Shown here: piece by piece, positions 11,023 through 20,991 of the stretch
How positions within the stretch are numbered: the stretch's first letter is position 1
Layout: every line of letters begins with the position of its first letter
DNA from: Petunia secreta
Lineage: Eukaryota > Streptophyta > Magnoliopsida > Solanales > Solanaceae
Length of the DNA: 64,000 nucleotides
Direction of reading: 5' to 3'
Assembly: GCA_029990175.1 (NCBI GenBank)
Contig: JARKIP010000616.1
Span: 124,001 to 188,000, forward strand
The notes under the pieces: model-generated
What the model saw: the letters and a program-made list of their open reading frames with translations, nothing else
What the model was told of the DNA's origin: nothing
Databases searched by the model: none
Position numbers and translations under genes: made by a program

Positions 11023-12259
11023 CAGGGGTGGACGTTCGGTACTTTGGTTCGATTTTTTGAAACTTTCGGTTCGGTACTTCGGTCTTCGGTTCGGTTTGAA
11101 GTGTAGAAAAATCCGTAATTTTTATACTTCGGTTCGGTTTGGTTTTTTAGTTCGGTTCAGTAAATCGGTGTTTCGGTTTAAACTAAAGTTTATGGCCAAA
11201 AAAAAAAAAGCCTGAACAAGAAATTTTATAGCCTATTACTAACTAGGATAATTTGGTCCCCTCGACCACACCATAATTTGGTCCTCTCACTTTCTCATTT
11301 ATTTCAATTTCTTTTAGCTTAAATGAAATTAGTACTAAAAGTATGACTAATTATAGGAAATGAAATTATTCACCCCCTTCGTACAGTCTGGTATTATCAT
11401 GGCGGAGCTACAATCAGTGAAAGTTGATACTGAAAAACTATAATTATATATATAAGTCAAATAGGAGTATTACTTGATATTTATTAAATTTTAAAAAACT
11501 CTTAAACACTCTTAGCAAAATTATTGGTTTCGTCACTTGGCATTGATGTAATTTTGTAAGGTCTCAATTTAAATAACTGTGCTATGAATGATTTTTACAC
11601 TGGGACATTTCATATACCAGTCTAAGTATATTACAGTAGAAACGAAACTTGAGAATATAAATTATTTTAGGCGAATTCAAATTATTTGACAACTAAGGCC
11701 TTAACGTTGATCATGACAATAACAGACATTTTGAAGGAAAAATAAGAAACTCTATTAATTCCTCTTTCTCAAATCAAGCATGTCGTGCACTTTTGGTCTC
11801 GCACATTTTGCAAACTATAATTTCGTTTGCAATCGTATAGATTGAGCACATTTAACTTTCAGACTTAGAGATTGTGCTGCTCTAATCAATCCATTAACAG
11901 ATATTATGTAACCTGGCTATGGTTTACTATAATACAAAAAGTAACGAACATTTAGGTACTTTCTCTATTTAGCAAAATAAAAAATAGCAGAACCTTTAGT
12001 TAAATCAGTCAATATGTAGAATCATGTTACTTACTGACAATGGGTAACTTAGGGATTTAGGAAATATATGGCATATGTGTAAAAAAAAAAAAAAAAAAAA
12101 AAAACTTCAGTTTTTTCGGGTCCTGAAATTCCGGGTTGCCCTAAACTGAAGACCGAACCGAAAAACTAAAGTTTCAAAATTTCTTGGACCGAACCGAAAA
12201 ACCGAATTAGTTCGGTTCGATTCAGTATTTCGGTTTTCTCAGTTTAGTGCCTGCCCCTA
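11023..12259. mobile_element. Non-autonomous hAT transposon
   Basis: The 1,237-bp element begins CAGGGGTGGAC and ends GCCTGCCCCTA, short imperfect inverted termini of the hAT type. It is flanked by a perfect 8-bp target duplication CTGCCAGA (11015-11022 and 12260-12267), the hAT hallmark. Both subterminal regions are packed with TTCGGTTCGGTTT units in opposite orientation (11037-11175 and 12150-12240), likely transposase binding sites. The interior is AT-rich, has a 24-bp A run at 12081, and shows no transposase, so movement would depend on a transposase from elsewhere. A paralogous empty site lies at 18.7 kb. Confidence 0.93.
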
Positions 12260-12267
12260 CTGCCAGA

Positions 12268-12362
12268 AAGATCACGTGCTTTGACGCTCTGTTGAGTTTC
12301 TTTTTAATTAGAGACTGATAGGAGATCTAGAAGAGACAAGTGATTAATATTTTATAGGTAAA
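12268..12362 (+). repeat. Duplicated segment, right half
   Basis: This continues the duplicated segment of 10888-11022 after the hAT element and corresponds to about 18745-18838. It contains TTTGACGCTCTGTTGAG, AGAGACTGATAGGAGATC and TAGAAGAGACAAG. Confidence 0.6.
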
Positions 12363-12414
12363 CGACTAATATTTCATTTTAATTATGACAATAAATAAAA
12401 CCCCCCTTTTAGAT

Positions 12415-13166
12415 GGGTTGGGATTTTGTCTAGTATTTTTTGTTAAGTATTGTTAAATACACTTTTAGATATTGCCATGTGTTAATTTTTTTTTAATGGC
12501 CAAGATTTACTTCATAATCCAAATTCATTCTGCAATACATTTTAAAACCAAACAGGGAAGATATCCTTTCCAAATGTCCCTGCCTAAACTTCCGGCAGCC
12601 ACAACAACTTATACCTTGAAGTATGCATTAATAATTTAGAGTGTTTGCAAGAGAAAAAAGTGCAAGCACAACACAAATATTCACAAAGAGATTCAAGTAA
12701 GCAAATCTCACCATAAATTGGTTAACACAGAATACAAATATCACAATCTCTTCAATTAGTTTGCCGTTCTAAGAGGACAATCAAGCAAAAACAAATAGAT
12801 GGTTGCACCAAAATTTTTATTTGTATGTGTTGTAACTCCCACAGAGAAGAGGTTATGATTTTTCCGTCTAAATGAATTGAACGGAAAAAGAAAAGAAGAA
12901 AATTGAGAGGTGTGATAATGAAGTGAGATGGAAAGAGAGATGAATAGAAAAGACATACTCATGATCTCTTGAGGAAGAAAAGTCGGCGGTTATAATTCAA
13001 CATTGGAGTTCAGAAACAAGGTACTATTTGTTTTAAATATAATAAAAATGGATTTGGTGTGTGAAGAAGATCTTGGCCTTTGAAAAGTTTATTTAACACG
13101 TGGCAACATCCTAAAAGTGTATTGAACAATACTTGACAAAAAAATCATTGGATGGGATCCCAACCC
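12415..13166. mobile_element. TIR transposon, non-autonomous, probably Mutator-like
   Basis: Termini GGGTTGGGAT (12415) and ATCCCAACCC (ending 13166) begin inverted repeats of about 75-80 bp. Both arms share AAGTATTGTT(A/C)AATACACTTTTAG and GTTGCCA(T/C)GTGTTAA in opposite orientation. Long TIRs with a unique interior suggest a Mutator-like element, but I could not find a clean 9-bp target duplication: the flanks are CTTTTAGAT and TTATAAGCT. The interior (about 12500-13085) is AT-rich, with a weak minus-strand ORF at 12756-12962 that I do not believe. It might hold a captured gene piece. Confidence 0.65.
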
Positions 13167-13176
13167 TTATAAGCTA

Positions 13177-13712
13177 CTTCCTCCGTCCTAATTTATGTTG
13201 CACTATTTGACCGGGTAAGGAGTTTAAGAAAATAGAGGTTGACCTTGTTAAGTACTCCCTCTGTCCCACTTTGTTTGTCGTATTTCGGATTTCGAGAGTC
13301 AAACGAGTTTATCTTTGACCGTAATTTTTATATATATCTTTTACATATTTTGAGTTGTAATTTATTGTGACTTATAGTACTTTTCATGTAGTTTTCAAAT
13401 ATGTAAATTTTATTTAAAGAAAGTTAAAGATTTTATATCCTAATCTACGGTCAAATTTAAGAAGTTTGACTCTCGAAACAGTAACTATGACAAACAAAAT
13501 GGGCCAGAGGGAGTATCAATTTTATCCTTGAAAAAGTAAGAGAGAGTAGATTTGAGTAATAAAAAAATTGTTGGTAGGTTTAAAAGTATGTAGAGCCCAA
13601 CAAAGGTAAAATAGAGATGATGCATTAAATAGTTGTCAAATAAGGAAATGTGCCATTTATTTTGGGACGAACAAAAAAGGAAATGATGCCACGTAAATTG
13701 GGACGGAGTGAG
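13177..13712. mobile_element. Stowaway-like MITE (outer)
   Basis: It begins CTTCCTCCGTCC and ends GGACGGAGTGAG, inverted with two mismatches, with TA at both flanks (13175-13176 and 13713-13714). This is the Tc1/mariner-derived Stowaway signature. After removing the inner MITE it is about 275 bp. It starts only nine bases after the TIR element at 12415-13166. Confidence 0.82.
13255..13513. mobile_element. Stowaway-like MITE (inner, nested)
   Basis: A 259-bp element with termini CTCCCTCTGTCCCACTTTG and CAAAATGGGCCAGAGGGAG, flanked by TA (13253-13254 and 13514-13515). Its arms match over about 60 bp, including TTTGACTCTCGAAA and its inverse. It lies inside the outer MITE, so it came later. Confidence 0.85.
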
Positions 13713-13714
13713 TA

Positions 13715-14306
13715 AGTGCTAATACACAGATTCCACGGTTACAACATTTTCTGCTTGTGCATAACACCCTTGCCAAGACAGTGAACAATTGTGAAGAATT
13801 AACCAAAACCCGTATATCCAGACTTGTTCTGTACTATTTTGAACGAGTGTAGAATAATTGGATATACTACTATTAGTATAAAGATTCTGTTTACACCTTT
13901 AATGTAATTTATTATTTTATTGCAGGTTATCATTTTTATCACGTTAGCAAGTACTCCTACTAATAACTCTTATTATATAAAGTGATATGATTGTATAAAT
14001 ATTTCTAATACAATTTAAACTTCATTTTTTTTAACATTTCTTTTTTGAGGGTGGTCGAAGGAGGAGAGGTCCAAGTTGGACCGGTTAGGTAGTAGAAGAA
14101 GCATTTCAATTTTTAATATTTTTCTTGAGGGAGGGAGGGGGGGGGGGGGGGGGATGAATGCGTCCAAGTGAAGGAATGAGAATCAATTAGGTAGTGAGAA
14201 ACTTCTTTTTATTTCATTTTTAGGAAATCTTTTGGAAGTACATTAGCTTCGGTTAAGACAACGAGGGAAAGAGAAAGATTCAAAGTTAGCATAATATGGA
14301 TGCAAA
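13715..14306. other. Spacer without recognised genes
   Basis: AT-rich sequence with no supported ORF. The only notable item is a run of 17 G at 14137-14153 within a purine-rich tract, which may be hard to assemble and could form G-quadruplex DNA. A short match GTGTAGAATAATTGGATAT (13855) to 10824 suggests a weak, old relation to the other spacer. Confidence 0.5.
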
Positions 14307-14576
14307 TGTAGACAAGTAAATTTTATTGGATTTAAATCCATGAAATAATATGGCTATATATTAAATTTAAAAATATATTGGTCCAAATAAGTATTATGGG
14401 CTAATATAATTGGGCTAATTATTTAAATATAATAAAAGTCCAATCTTGCTAGGCTAGCCCAACTAGCCTATGGCCCAATGGATATAAGTTTTCCTAAAGG
14501 CCCAAAAATGTGCCAAGTGGCAAGTGGCGTGGCGCCAAGTCAAATAAAATAGCCAATTGGATATCCAAAAAAAGCT

Positions 14577-14920
14577 GAATCTGCGACCACCCAATCGGTC
14601 GCACATCGGTCGCCAGGTCGACCGATCGGCGACCGATACGGGTAGTCGGAATATTAATGGTAGCAAATAGCCCTGCGACCGATTTTCGGTCGATATTTCG
14701 ACCACTGTGCGACCGAATTTCGGTCGCACAATAGCTCACATACAGTGACCAAGTATGCGACCGATTTTCGGTCGCACATCCTATTGCGACCGATTTTCGG
14801 TCGCATACTTGGTCTCATTTGTGGGAATTAATGGTGACCAAGTATGCGACCGAAAATCGGTCGCATACTTGGTCTCAGTTGTGACCGCTGTGCGACCGAA
14901 AATCGGTCGCCAAACCTGTA
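14577..14920. repeat. CACTA subterminal palindromes, left cluster
   Basis: The arms TGCGACCGA and TCGGTCGCA repeat around a 3-base centre (TTT or AAA) and in partial forms. There are about five good copies at 14673-14910 plus several half-sites. Subterminal repeats of this kind bind the TNPA-like protein in known CACTA elements. That the PF03004 protein of this element binds them is inference. Confidence 0.85.
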
Positions 14921-15108
14921 AAAACCTGCAATAAAAATCCTGCAATCAGGCAGTAGCAACAACAAAAACCAGCAATTCAATGGAACCTGGACAGCAAAAC
15001 ACAGCAATCCAAACATTTCAAAAACATCCAATCATTTCAAAAACATCCGGAGACCATTAGTTATATCCTAAAATTGTTAACACTACAACTTCACAAACAT
15101 TCAAAAGA

Positions 15109-16857
15109 CTACTGGGGCTCGGGCGAGGATGAGCTAGACCCGGACTCGGAAGAGGAAGAGGAGCTGCGGCGATGCTTGCTCTTATGCTTTCTTCTCGCTT
15201 TCTTCTTCTCCTTTTTGGCAAGGAGCTTTCTGATCATGTCATGCGTTTCTTGGTTTACCCTCGACAGCTGTGCGATCTGCTCTCTCATTTGAGCCATCTC
15301 AGCAGGATCAACAGAGTTCGCCGGAGAAGAAGTAGCTGAAGAGCCCAAAAAGCGAGAATTATGCTTATCCGGAGCATATAACGATCCAAGACCATAAGCA
15401 TACCCCTTCTTAACCCCTCCAACAGTATCGACCCATATTTGCTTTTCTTTCTCGAACGTCAAGGGAGCCGGGGTGCTGCTTCCTGCGTCCGATGCTTGGG
15501 TCGATGTCCAGTCTTCCACGGCCTTTGTAGCCTTTTCCTGAATAACATAAATATAGTACTGATGTTAATAGAAAGACTAAACGTTGAAGGATTGAGGCGA
15601 CTAAAGATCGAATTTTACAAACTTACCCATGCCTCTTTTGCGCGGGGCTCGACCCACTCTCCACCGCCCTTCTTGGCACCCTTTGTATGCCTGATCTTGT
15701 GCAGCTCGAGCACGGGAACAGTGCGCTTTTCTTTCTTTTCCTACAAATTAAAAAACATAATATGTTAGACAAAAAAACAACTGTTCAAGTAAATAATCAA
15801 TCAATTAAATATACTGTACCAAGCGCATCTTTTGCGTAGCCGCGCTAATTGAGCCACCGGTATGGAGCGATCCACCCTTTTCCGACGCTCGCGCAGCCTT
15901 TCCTTGCTCGCTCTTCGCCTCGAACTCGGGCGTGTGCCAATATTCATCCAGCACCGCCCACTGAGGGGCTTGGAGGAAGCCGGGCCTTATACCTCTATGC
16001 CGCGCATTGTAAAGGGTTTGCTTGAATAGCGCAGCACATTTCTTTGGGAAGATGCTGCGAATGTTATAATCCAGCCCCTGATGCCAGATACATTTGCCCT
16101 GAAAGAGTTTCAAAATAATTTCTTTAAACATGTTCATGGTTTAAAAAACTACAATTAGTTGTAAACCAACTGTATATGTATCACCTCAAAATCTACCAAT
16201 ATCTGCTTCTTTACTTGCTGGGGCACTTCGCCCCATGTTCGCCAAGGCTGGTTCCAGTGCGCTCTCATGCACGCAGTCGGTACTTTAGTGGACTCATCGC
16301 TTGGGCAAAAGCTACAAAAAAAATTAACAAGAGTTATTCATAATACTAGCAATTAAAGTAGGAACTAATTATTTAATCGACAAGAACATAAGAAATTAGG
16401 TAGCTTACCCTTTATCCGCCTCGGGGTAAATAATCATCCTGCCATCTAGCCGAGCGCCCGGCTCACCAATGTAATAAGGCGAATGGGGATCATACAGCAT
16501 GAGCTCCTGCTGATTCGGTGGGTCGTCACAACTATCTAAGGGGAATTCAGGGGGCTGAGTCTCACTGTCATCAGCCTGGGAGGGATCGCCCTGTGTGGGA
16601 GGGACCTGTGACTCAGTACAAGCAACGGTAGGGAATGTCCATTGCCAATCAGGAGGCAACTGAGACGGGGTAATAAGTGGTACCTGATATGGGCCAGGGG
16701 GCCTGAAAAAAGCTGGATCATAGCCAGGTGGGGCATCAGTAGGCAGCGAATGCGGGACCTGTGATTGTTGACTGTCACCACCCGCAGAAGCTGAACTCTC
16801 GCCCACAGGTCTCTTGCCAGGCCTTCTGCTAAAAACTTTAGGGCATAACTTGTCCAT
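15109..16857 (-). CDS. Plant CACTA-associated PF03004 protein (TNPA-like), five exons
   Basis: On the minus strand, exons at 16857-16409, 16311-16185, 16098-15820, 15740-15627 and 15537-15109 join with consistent GT-AG introns and phase, giving 465 codons and a stop with no internal break. The N-terminal exon is Pro/Gln/Ser-rich. Exons 2-3 carry the domain core: RAHWNQPWRTWGEVP, FPKKCAALFKQTLYNARHR, then EYWHTPEFEAKSEQGKAARA and KGGSLHTGGSISAATQKM, typical of PF03004 (Ptta/En/Spm). Exon 4 has the HKIRHTKG..EWVEPRAKEAW part. Exon 5 ends in a coiled coil (MAQMREQIAQLSRVNQETHDMI) and a Lys/Arg then Ser-rich tail. The start is the first Met after an in-frame stop upstream; non-coding 5' exons may lie at 17357-17421 and above 17500. 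It probably binds the subterminal palindromes. Confidence 0.87.
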
Positions 16858-16864
16858 ACCTGTT

Positions 16865-17690
16865 GAAACATTCAAATTAGTTCTGCTTCATTAATTATGA
16901 GAATACATAAATGTAAAGTGCTGAGATTGAATAAATTTATCAAATAAGTAAGCACATCTAGTAAGTTCAATGCAATACAAAACGCATACAATTTATCCGG
17001 TTTAGTCATAAGATGTTGCAAACATGAACAATCAAAACAACAATACCTAAACCCTAACTTTAAATGCATAACAAGTATTCCAAACACCACAACCCATGAC
17101 AAGACATCAACACATTGCAAACAACTCTACCAAACAATTCCCAACATATCCCAACAATCACCATAATTAATCACAAACATTACAACCCTATATTTAAAGT
17201 TCATCAACCCAAAACAACTTATTATACATCACATTATATAGAATAAACTAATTATAACTAACAACTAACATGTAAACAATATATATAGGCTCTCCATTAT
17301 TTATAAATATATATATAATTAAATTCGGATTATTAAACCAAAAAAAAAAAATTACCTCTACTTTGTATTGGATCCAATGGCAAGAAAGTATGAGTTACCA
17401 ATGTGGTATCCACCCAATAACTACAAAAAAAGTGAATTAAAAAGTCATTATATGAGTTTTTAAAAAAATAACACAAATTACTAAAAAATGAAATTTACCT
17501 TGAATTTGAAGGTCTAGATTGTGTTAAATGTTATGTTGGAGGTAATAGAGTAGTAATTTAAAGTTATATTGGGTTTATAATGGTGGGAAGTTGATTATGG
17601 GGTGGGGGGGTTCGGTTTTTAGGGATTGGGTGGGTTTTGGGATTTTTGAAATGAAGAAGAAAGGGGTTCTGCCCCGTTTTTAGTTACAGT
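16865..17690 (-). other. 5' region of the PF03004 gene
   Basis: AT-rich. Splice-like signals on the minus strand suggest one or two short 5' exons: a donor near 17499 (CAAG before GTAAAT), an acceptor near 17421 (TTTGTAG) and a donor near 17356 (AGAG before GTAATT). The frames contain stops and no good ATG, so these would be untranslated. No TNP2 transposase coding is visible. Confidence 0.4.
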
Positions 17691-17850
17691 TATGCGACCG
17701 ACATGCGACCGATTGTCGGTCGCATAGCTGTGACTAATTTTCGGCTGACCGATGTGCGACCGATTTTCGGTCCCCACTTTTTTTTCGTTGACTGTGCGAC
17801 CGAAAATCGGTCGCAGAGCTGTGGAGACCGAAAATCGGTCGCAGGATGGT
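17690..17850. repeat. CACTA subterminal palindromes, right cluster
   Basis: Four or five copies of the same GCGACCGA...TCGGTCGC palindrome as in the left cluster, with centres TTG, TTT or AAA, within the last 190 bp before the element end. Confidence 0.85.
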
Positions 17851-18639
17851 GGTCACTGATCCGGTTTTTTTTAGTAGTGGATCATGCCACACGTCAAATG
17901 ATGTGGCAATCCAAGTCAAACCCACAGACCAATAAAAATACGTCATGTGTACATGTGACGTCATATGGCCAATCAAATACGGCTTAGTCACTGCTTTCTG
18001 ATTGGCCGGTCCACGAGCCAAGGCCCGTCAGGGTTTCTTGGTGGCTATTCCACCCCATATCTATATAAAGGGGTCAAATCTCTCATTTGAAAAAGGAAGA
18101 AATCAGAAGCAAGAATCCATAACAAGAAGCAAGAAAGAGTTCGTGGATCAAAGCAAGAGATTTCTACAAAAGCTGCAAGCACTCAAATATTTCTCTACAA
18201 GTTCTAGAGATCAAGACGAAGATTCAAGATCAAGCTTCAAGCCCTTGAATCCAAGTACAAGTTCAAGATCAAGACCAAGTTCAAGATAAAGCTCCAAGCT
18301 CTTGAACTCATCAAGTCAAGATCAAGATCAAATCCAAAGCCAAATCCAAATCCAAATCCAAATCCAAACTTAAAGATCAAGCTCAAAAGCCCTTGAAGTT
18401 ATAGTTTGAAAAGACGAATCAGAGGAATCATAGAGATTGTAACACTCATATTTTGATAAATAAAATATATTGTTAGAATATTTTCTTGACGCGAATTTAG
18501 TTGTTACAGCAAAAATTTGTTATCCCTCAACTAACCCTCGTTTTTGGTAAAGAGTTCTTCTTAAATCGAGGGATACAGTACTAGGGCAGGGGTTCAAAGA
18601 GAAAATCAAGGTGACCTTCCGGTGATTCCCACAAAAACG

Positions 18640-18838
18640 GGTTGTCCATTGCACATGTCGACTTACAGAAGAATTTAAGAAAAAATTTATCCATTACATG
18701 ATGATCATATGGCAAGATCAGTCTTTTTTTTCCATCTGTTGGCTTGCCAAACTGTAAAGGTAGTTTGACGCACTGTTAATTTTGTTTTATTTAGATGGGA
18801 TCTTGTATGAGATATAGAAGAGACAGGAGATCAATATG
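18640..18838 (+). repeat. Duplicated segment, uninterrupted copy
   Basis: Direct-orientation counterpart of 10888-11022 plus 12268-12362. Where the first copy carries the hAT element between two CTGCCAGA duplications, this copy reads CTTGCCAAACTG without interruption. Identity is moderate, so the duplication predates much decay. Confidence 0.62.
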
Positions 18839-18986
18839 ATTATTTCAAGTGGCTTATAATAACCTCATGAATTTGTTGAAGCTAGAAAACGAAAGGAAAA
18901 GAGAGAAGCACGAGAGGTTGGTTCTCATGTCACATCATCGTGTAATGATAATGAAAGATTTTCAGAAATATATGAACCAAGAATGG

Positions 18987-20591
18987 AATCGGTGACCAAA
19001 ATGGGTACTTTATTTAGTTGAGCAATAAAAATGGATTGTCCAATTAAAAAATTAAAAAAATGGGTGTATCGGAACTAAAAGTACCGACTTACAACAATTG
19101 ATAAACGGTGAAACTTGACGAACAAACGGTGAAACTTGACGAACAAATGGAGAATATTTCTTAACAAGTCGATATTTGTTTTGCCGATTTGCTGTTATTT
19201 ACAAATCCACATATCGGTGTTATTAATGCCGACTTACACCTTTAATTTTATACTGAACATAGTAAAATTTCTCACTTCATCTCAACTCTTTTACCCTTTT
19301 TCATTTCACTACCACCGCCAACCCCACCACCGCCGCAAACTCCAGCATCGCCAACCCAACCCAGTAATTTGTATATGTTCATCTTCTTTTTTTTTAAATC
19401 TACCTTGTTCTAATGCCAGGTTACTTATCATTTTCCTAATTATTCATAATAAAAATACTCATTTTGTTGTAGAACATTACGAGGACCAACATCGTTCTCG
19501 AATATAGGAGGAGAAACTGAATTTTTATTTCCTGATAAATGGAATTTTTAATAAACATACTTGACAATCAATTGATAGAACTAAGAGAGAGATGACACGG
19601 GAGGTGAATACACTTGTGAGTTCTTGGCTTCAGACATGTAAAAGAACTATCAAACTCCCTTATGTTCTATTTATAAGTAGTATTAGCAGAAACTTTTACA
19701 TTAAATACAATGTCAATTGTATATCCCTTGCTTTAACCCTGACTTCTATAAGGGTAGGAAATGTCTCTTCGGGCTTGTAGGAGCAGTACTGAACTTGCGA
19801 ACCAAGATCGTAAAATATGGCACACACACTACATATAGTCCTTCTAGAAGGAATGATACAACAACAAGCCAACCTAATAGCTGTAAAAGATGTCCAAAGT
19901 CCAAAGTTAGTTGAAGTATAACCTCCTCTCTCCCTCATCCCAATGGTTAAGGAATAAGATCAAGAAATGTGAATGAAAAGAAAAGGAACATATGTAAGCT
20001 CACATTAGCACCAGGTTTAGAAATTGACAGAAAAATAGTTGTTGATGAAGAAATATATATATATAAACTGCATAATATTAAAATTTCGCCCACTGTCACG
20101 TCAGAAGCACATATTTCACACATTTAGCTTTGAAAGTATTAGTGAATATTTGAGAGTATGTAGGTCTTAATGGAAAGTTATGCTTTACAAAACTTCAAAG
20201 AATGACACTGTTATCCAACCAAAAAAAAAAAAAAAGAAAAAAAAAAAGATAACTTAAAATGTCCTTTCTTCTCCTTTTGATACTTACAATACAGCCAGTA
20301 GTATAAATAAGATGAAGAAGCCAGTTGTTCCAAGCAAGTGTCAAGGTTGAGCTGATTTGCATTTTTATAAAAGATAACAAGTCGGCATTTGTTCTGCCGA
20401 CTTAGTAAGTCGGCAAAATAAATGCCGACTTGTATAAAAATTTGTTCCGTTAGTATTTTCACAGGCTCCGTCCACCAAATAATGTAAGTCGGCATTTGTA
20501 ATTCCGATATACCCATATTTGTTACAATATATTTGAGCAACTCATTTCTATTGCCTTCTTAAATATTTGACCCATTTTGGCGCCGGATTCG
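18987..20591. mobile_element. Mutator-like element with long TIRs, non-autonomous
   Basis: Inverted arms of about 200-250 bp at each end share ACCAAAATGGGT / GCCAAAATGGGT, GAGCAA..AAAATG, TATCGGAA(C/T)TA, GCCGACTTAC and AAGTCGGCATTTGTTTTGCCGA-type units. The flanks CCAAGAATGG (18977-18986) and CCAAGATTGG (20592-20601) form a 9-10 bp target duplication with one mismatch, the Mutator size. A 21-bp unit GGTGAAACTTGACGAACAA is tandemly doubled near 19108-19147. The interior has a CCACCGCC-rich stretch (19310-19360) and AT-rich sequence with weak ORFs. No transposase was found. Confidence 0.85.
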
Positions 20592-20729
20592 CCAAGATTG
20601 GTATGGCTCATTTGTTCACACTCTGTTGACTAGTCTTCTTGTGAACCAAATGCGCAATAGTTGTAGTATCATTTTTTCTTTATTAATTGAACTCTTATCT
20701 TAGCAAGAAACCTAGAGTTGTTATCGATA

Positions 20730-20989
20730 CGCTTCGAGTCTCAAATTATTTTCAGGTTTATCTTTTATGTCCCTTAAAATATATTAATGAGAAGATTTTT
20801 TTATTATGTTACCTTAATTTATATTTTTAATATTTTATTCTTAATCTCACTTCAATAAATATTATTCCAGTTTTATTTTCATAATCAATTAATAATAAGA
20901 GCAAAATGGAGAGAAAGTAAATAATTCTATCTTGATATGCTAAGTAAACAATTTTAGTAACCATGACAAATAAAATAAGACGGAGCGCG
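20730..20989. mobile_element. Degraded Stowaway-like MITE
   Basis: 260 bp between TA dinucleotides (20728-20729 and 20990-20991). The left end CGCTTCGAGTCTCAAATTAT and the right end ATAAGACGGAGCGCG are imperfect inverses, and the internal text CCATGACAAATAAAATAAGA resembles the MITE at 13255-13513. An old copy. Confidence 0.55.
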
Positions 20990-20991
20990 TA

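Larger units (their letters stand above)
14563..17879 (-). mobile_element. CACTA (En/Spm) derivative with PF03004 gene
   Basis: The right end reads TTTTTTTTAGTAGTG (ending 17879), the inverse of the canonical CACTACTA start. The 3-bp duplication GAT follows at 17880-17882 and also precedes the left end at 14560-14562. The left terminus aligns internally (AAAAAAGCTGAATCTGCGACCACC against AAAAAACCGGATCAGTGACCACC) but its first bases are ATCCA, not CACTAC. Subterminal palindromes occur at both ends. The only gene is the PF03004 reading frame. I see no TNP2/TNPD-type catalytic transposase, so the element depends on others. Confidence 0.88.
14307..18648 (+). repeat. Probable solo LTR, interrupted by CACTA
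   Basis: The outer parts, 14307-14559 and 17883 to about 18648, together make about 1.0 kb with LTR features in the + direction. These are a TGTAGACAAG start, a TATA box CTATATAAAG (18061-18070), a leader with many TCAAGATCAAG and CCAAATCCAAAT units, and an AATAAA-rich stretch near 18456-18466. The right edge is unclear, either CCCACA (18633) or TTGTCCA (18648), and I see no convincing target duplication. No internal retrotransposon sequence flanks it, hence 'solo'. The + ORF at 18002-18289 is just the repetitive leader. Confidence 0.5.

Noticed and set aside
14463..15031. Minus ORFs at the CACTA left end
   Set aside because: They translate the palindromic subterminal repeats and have no domain.
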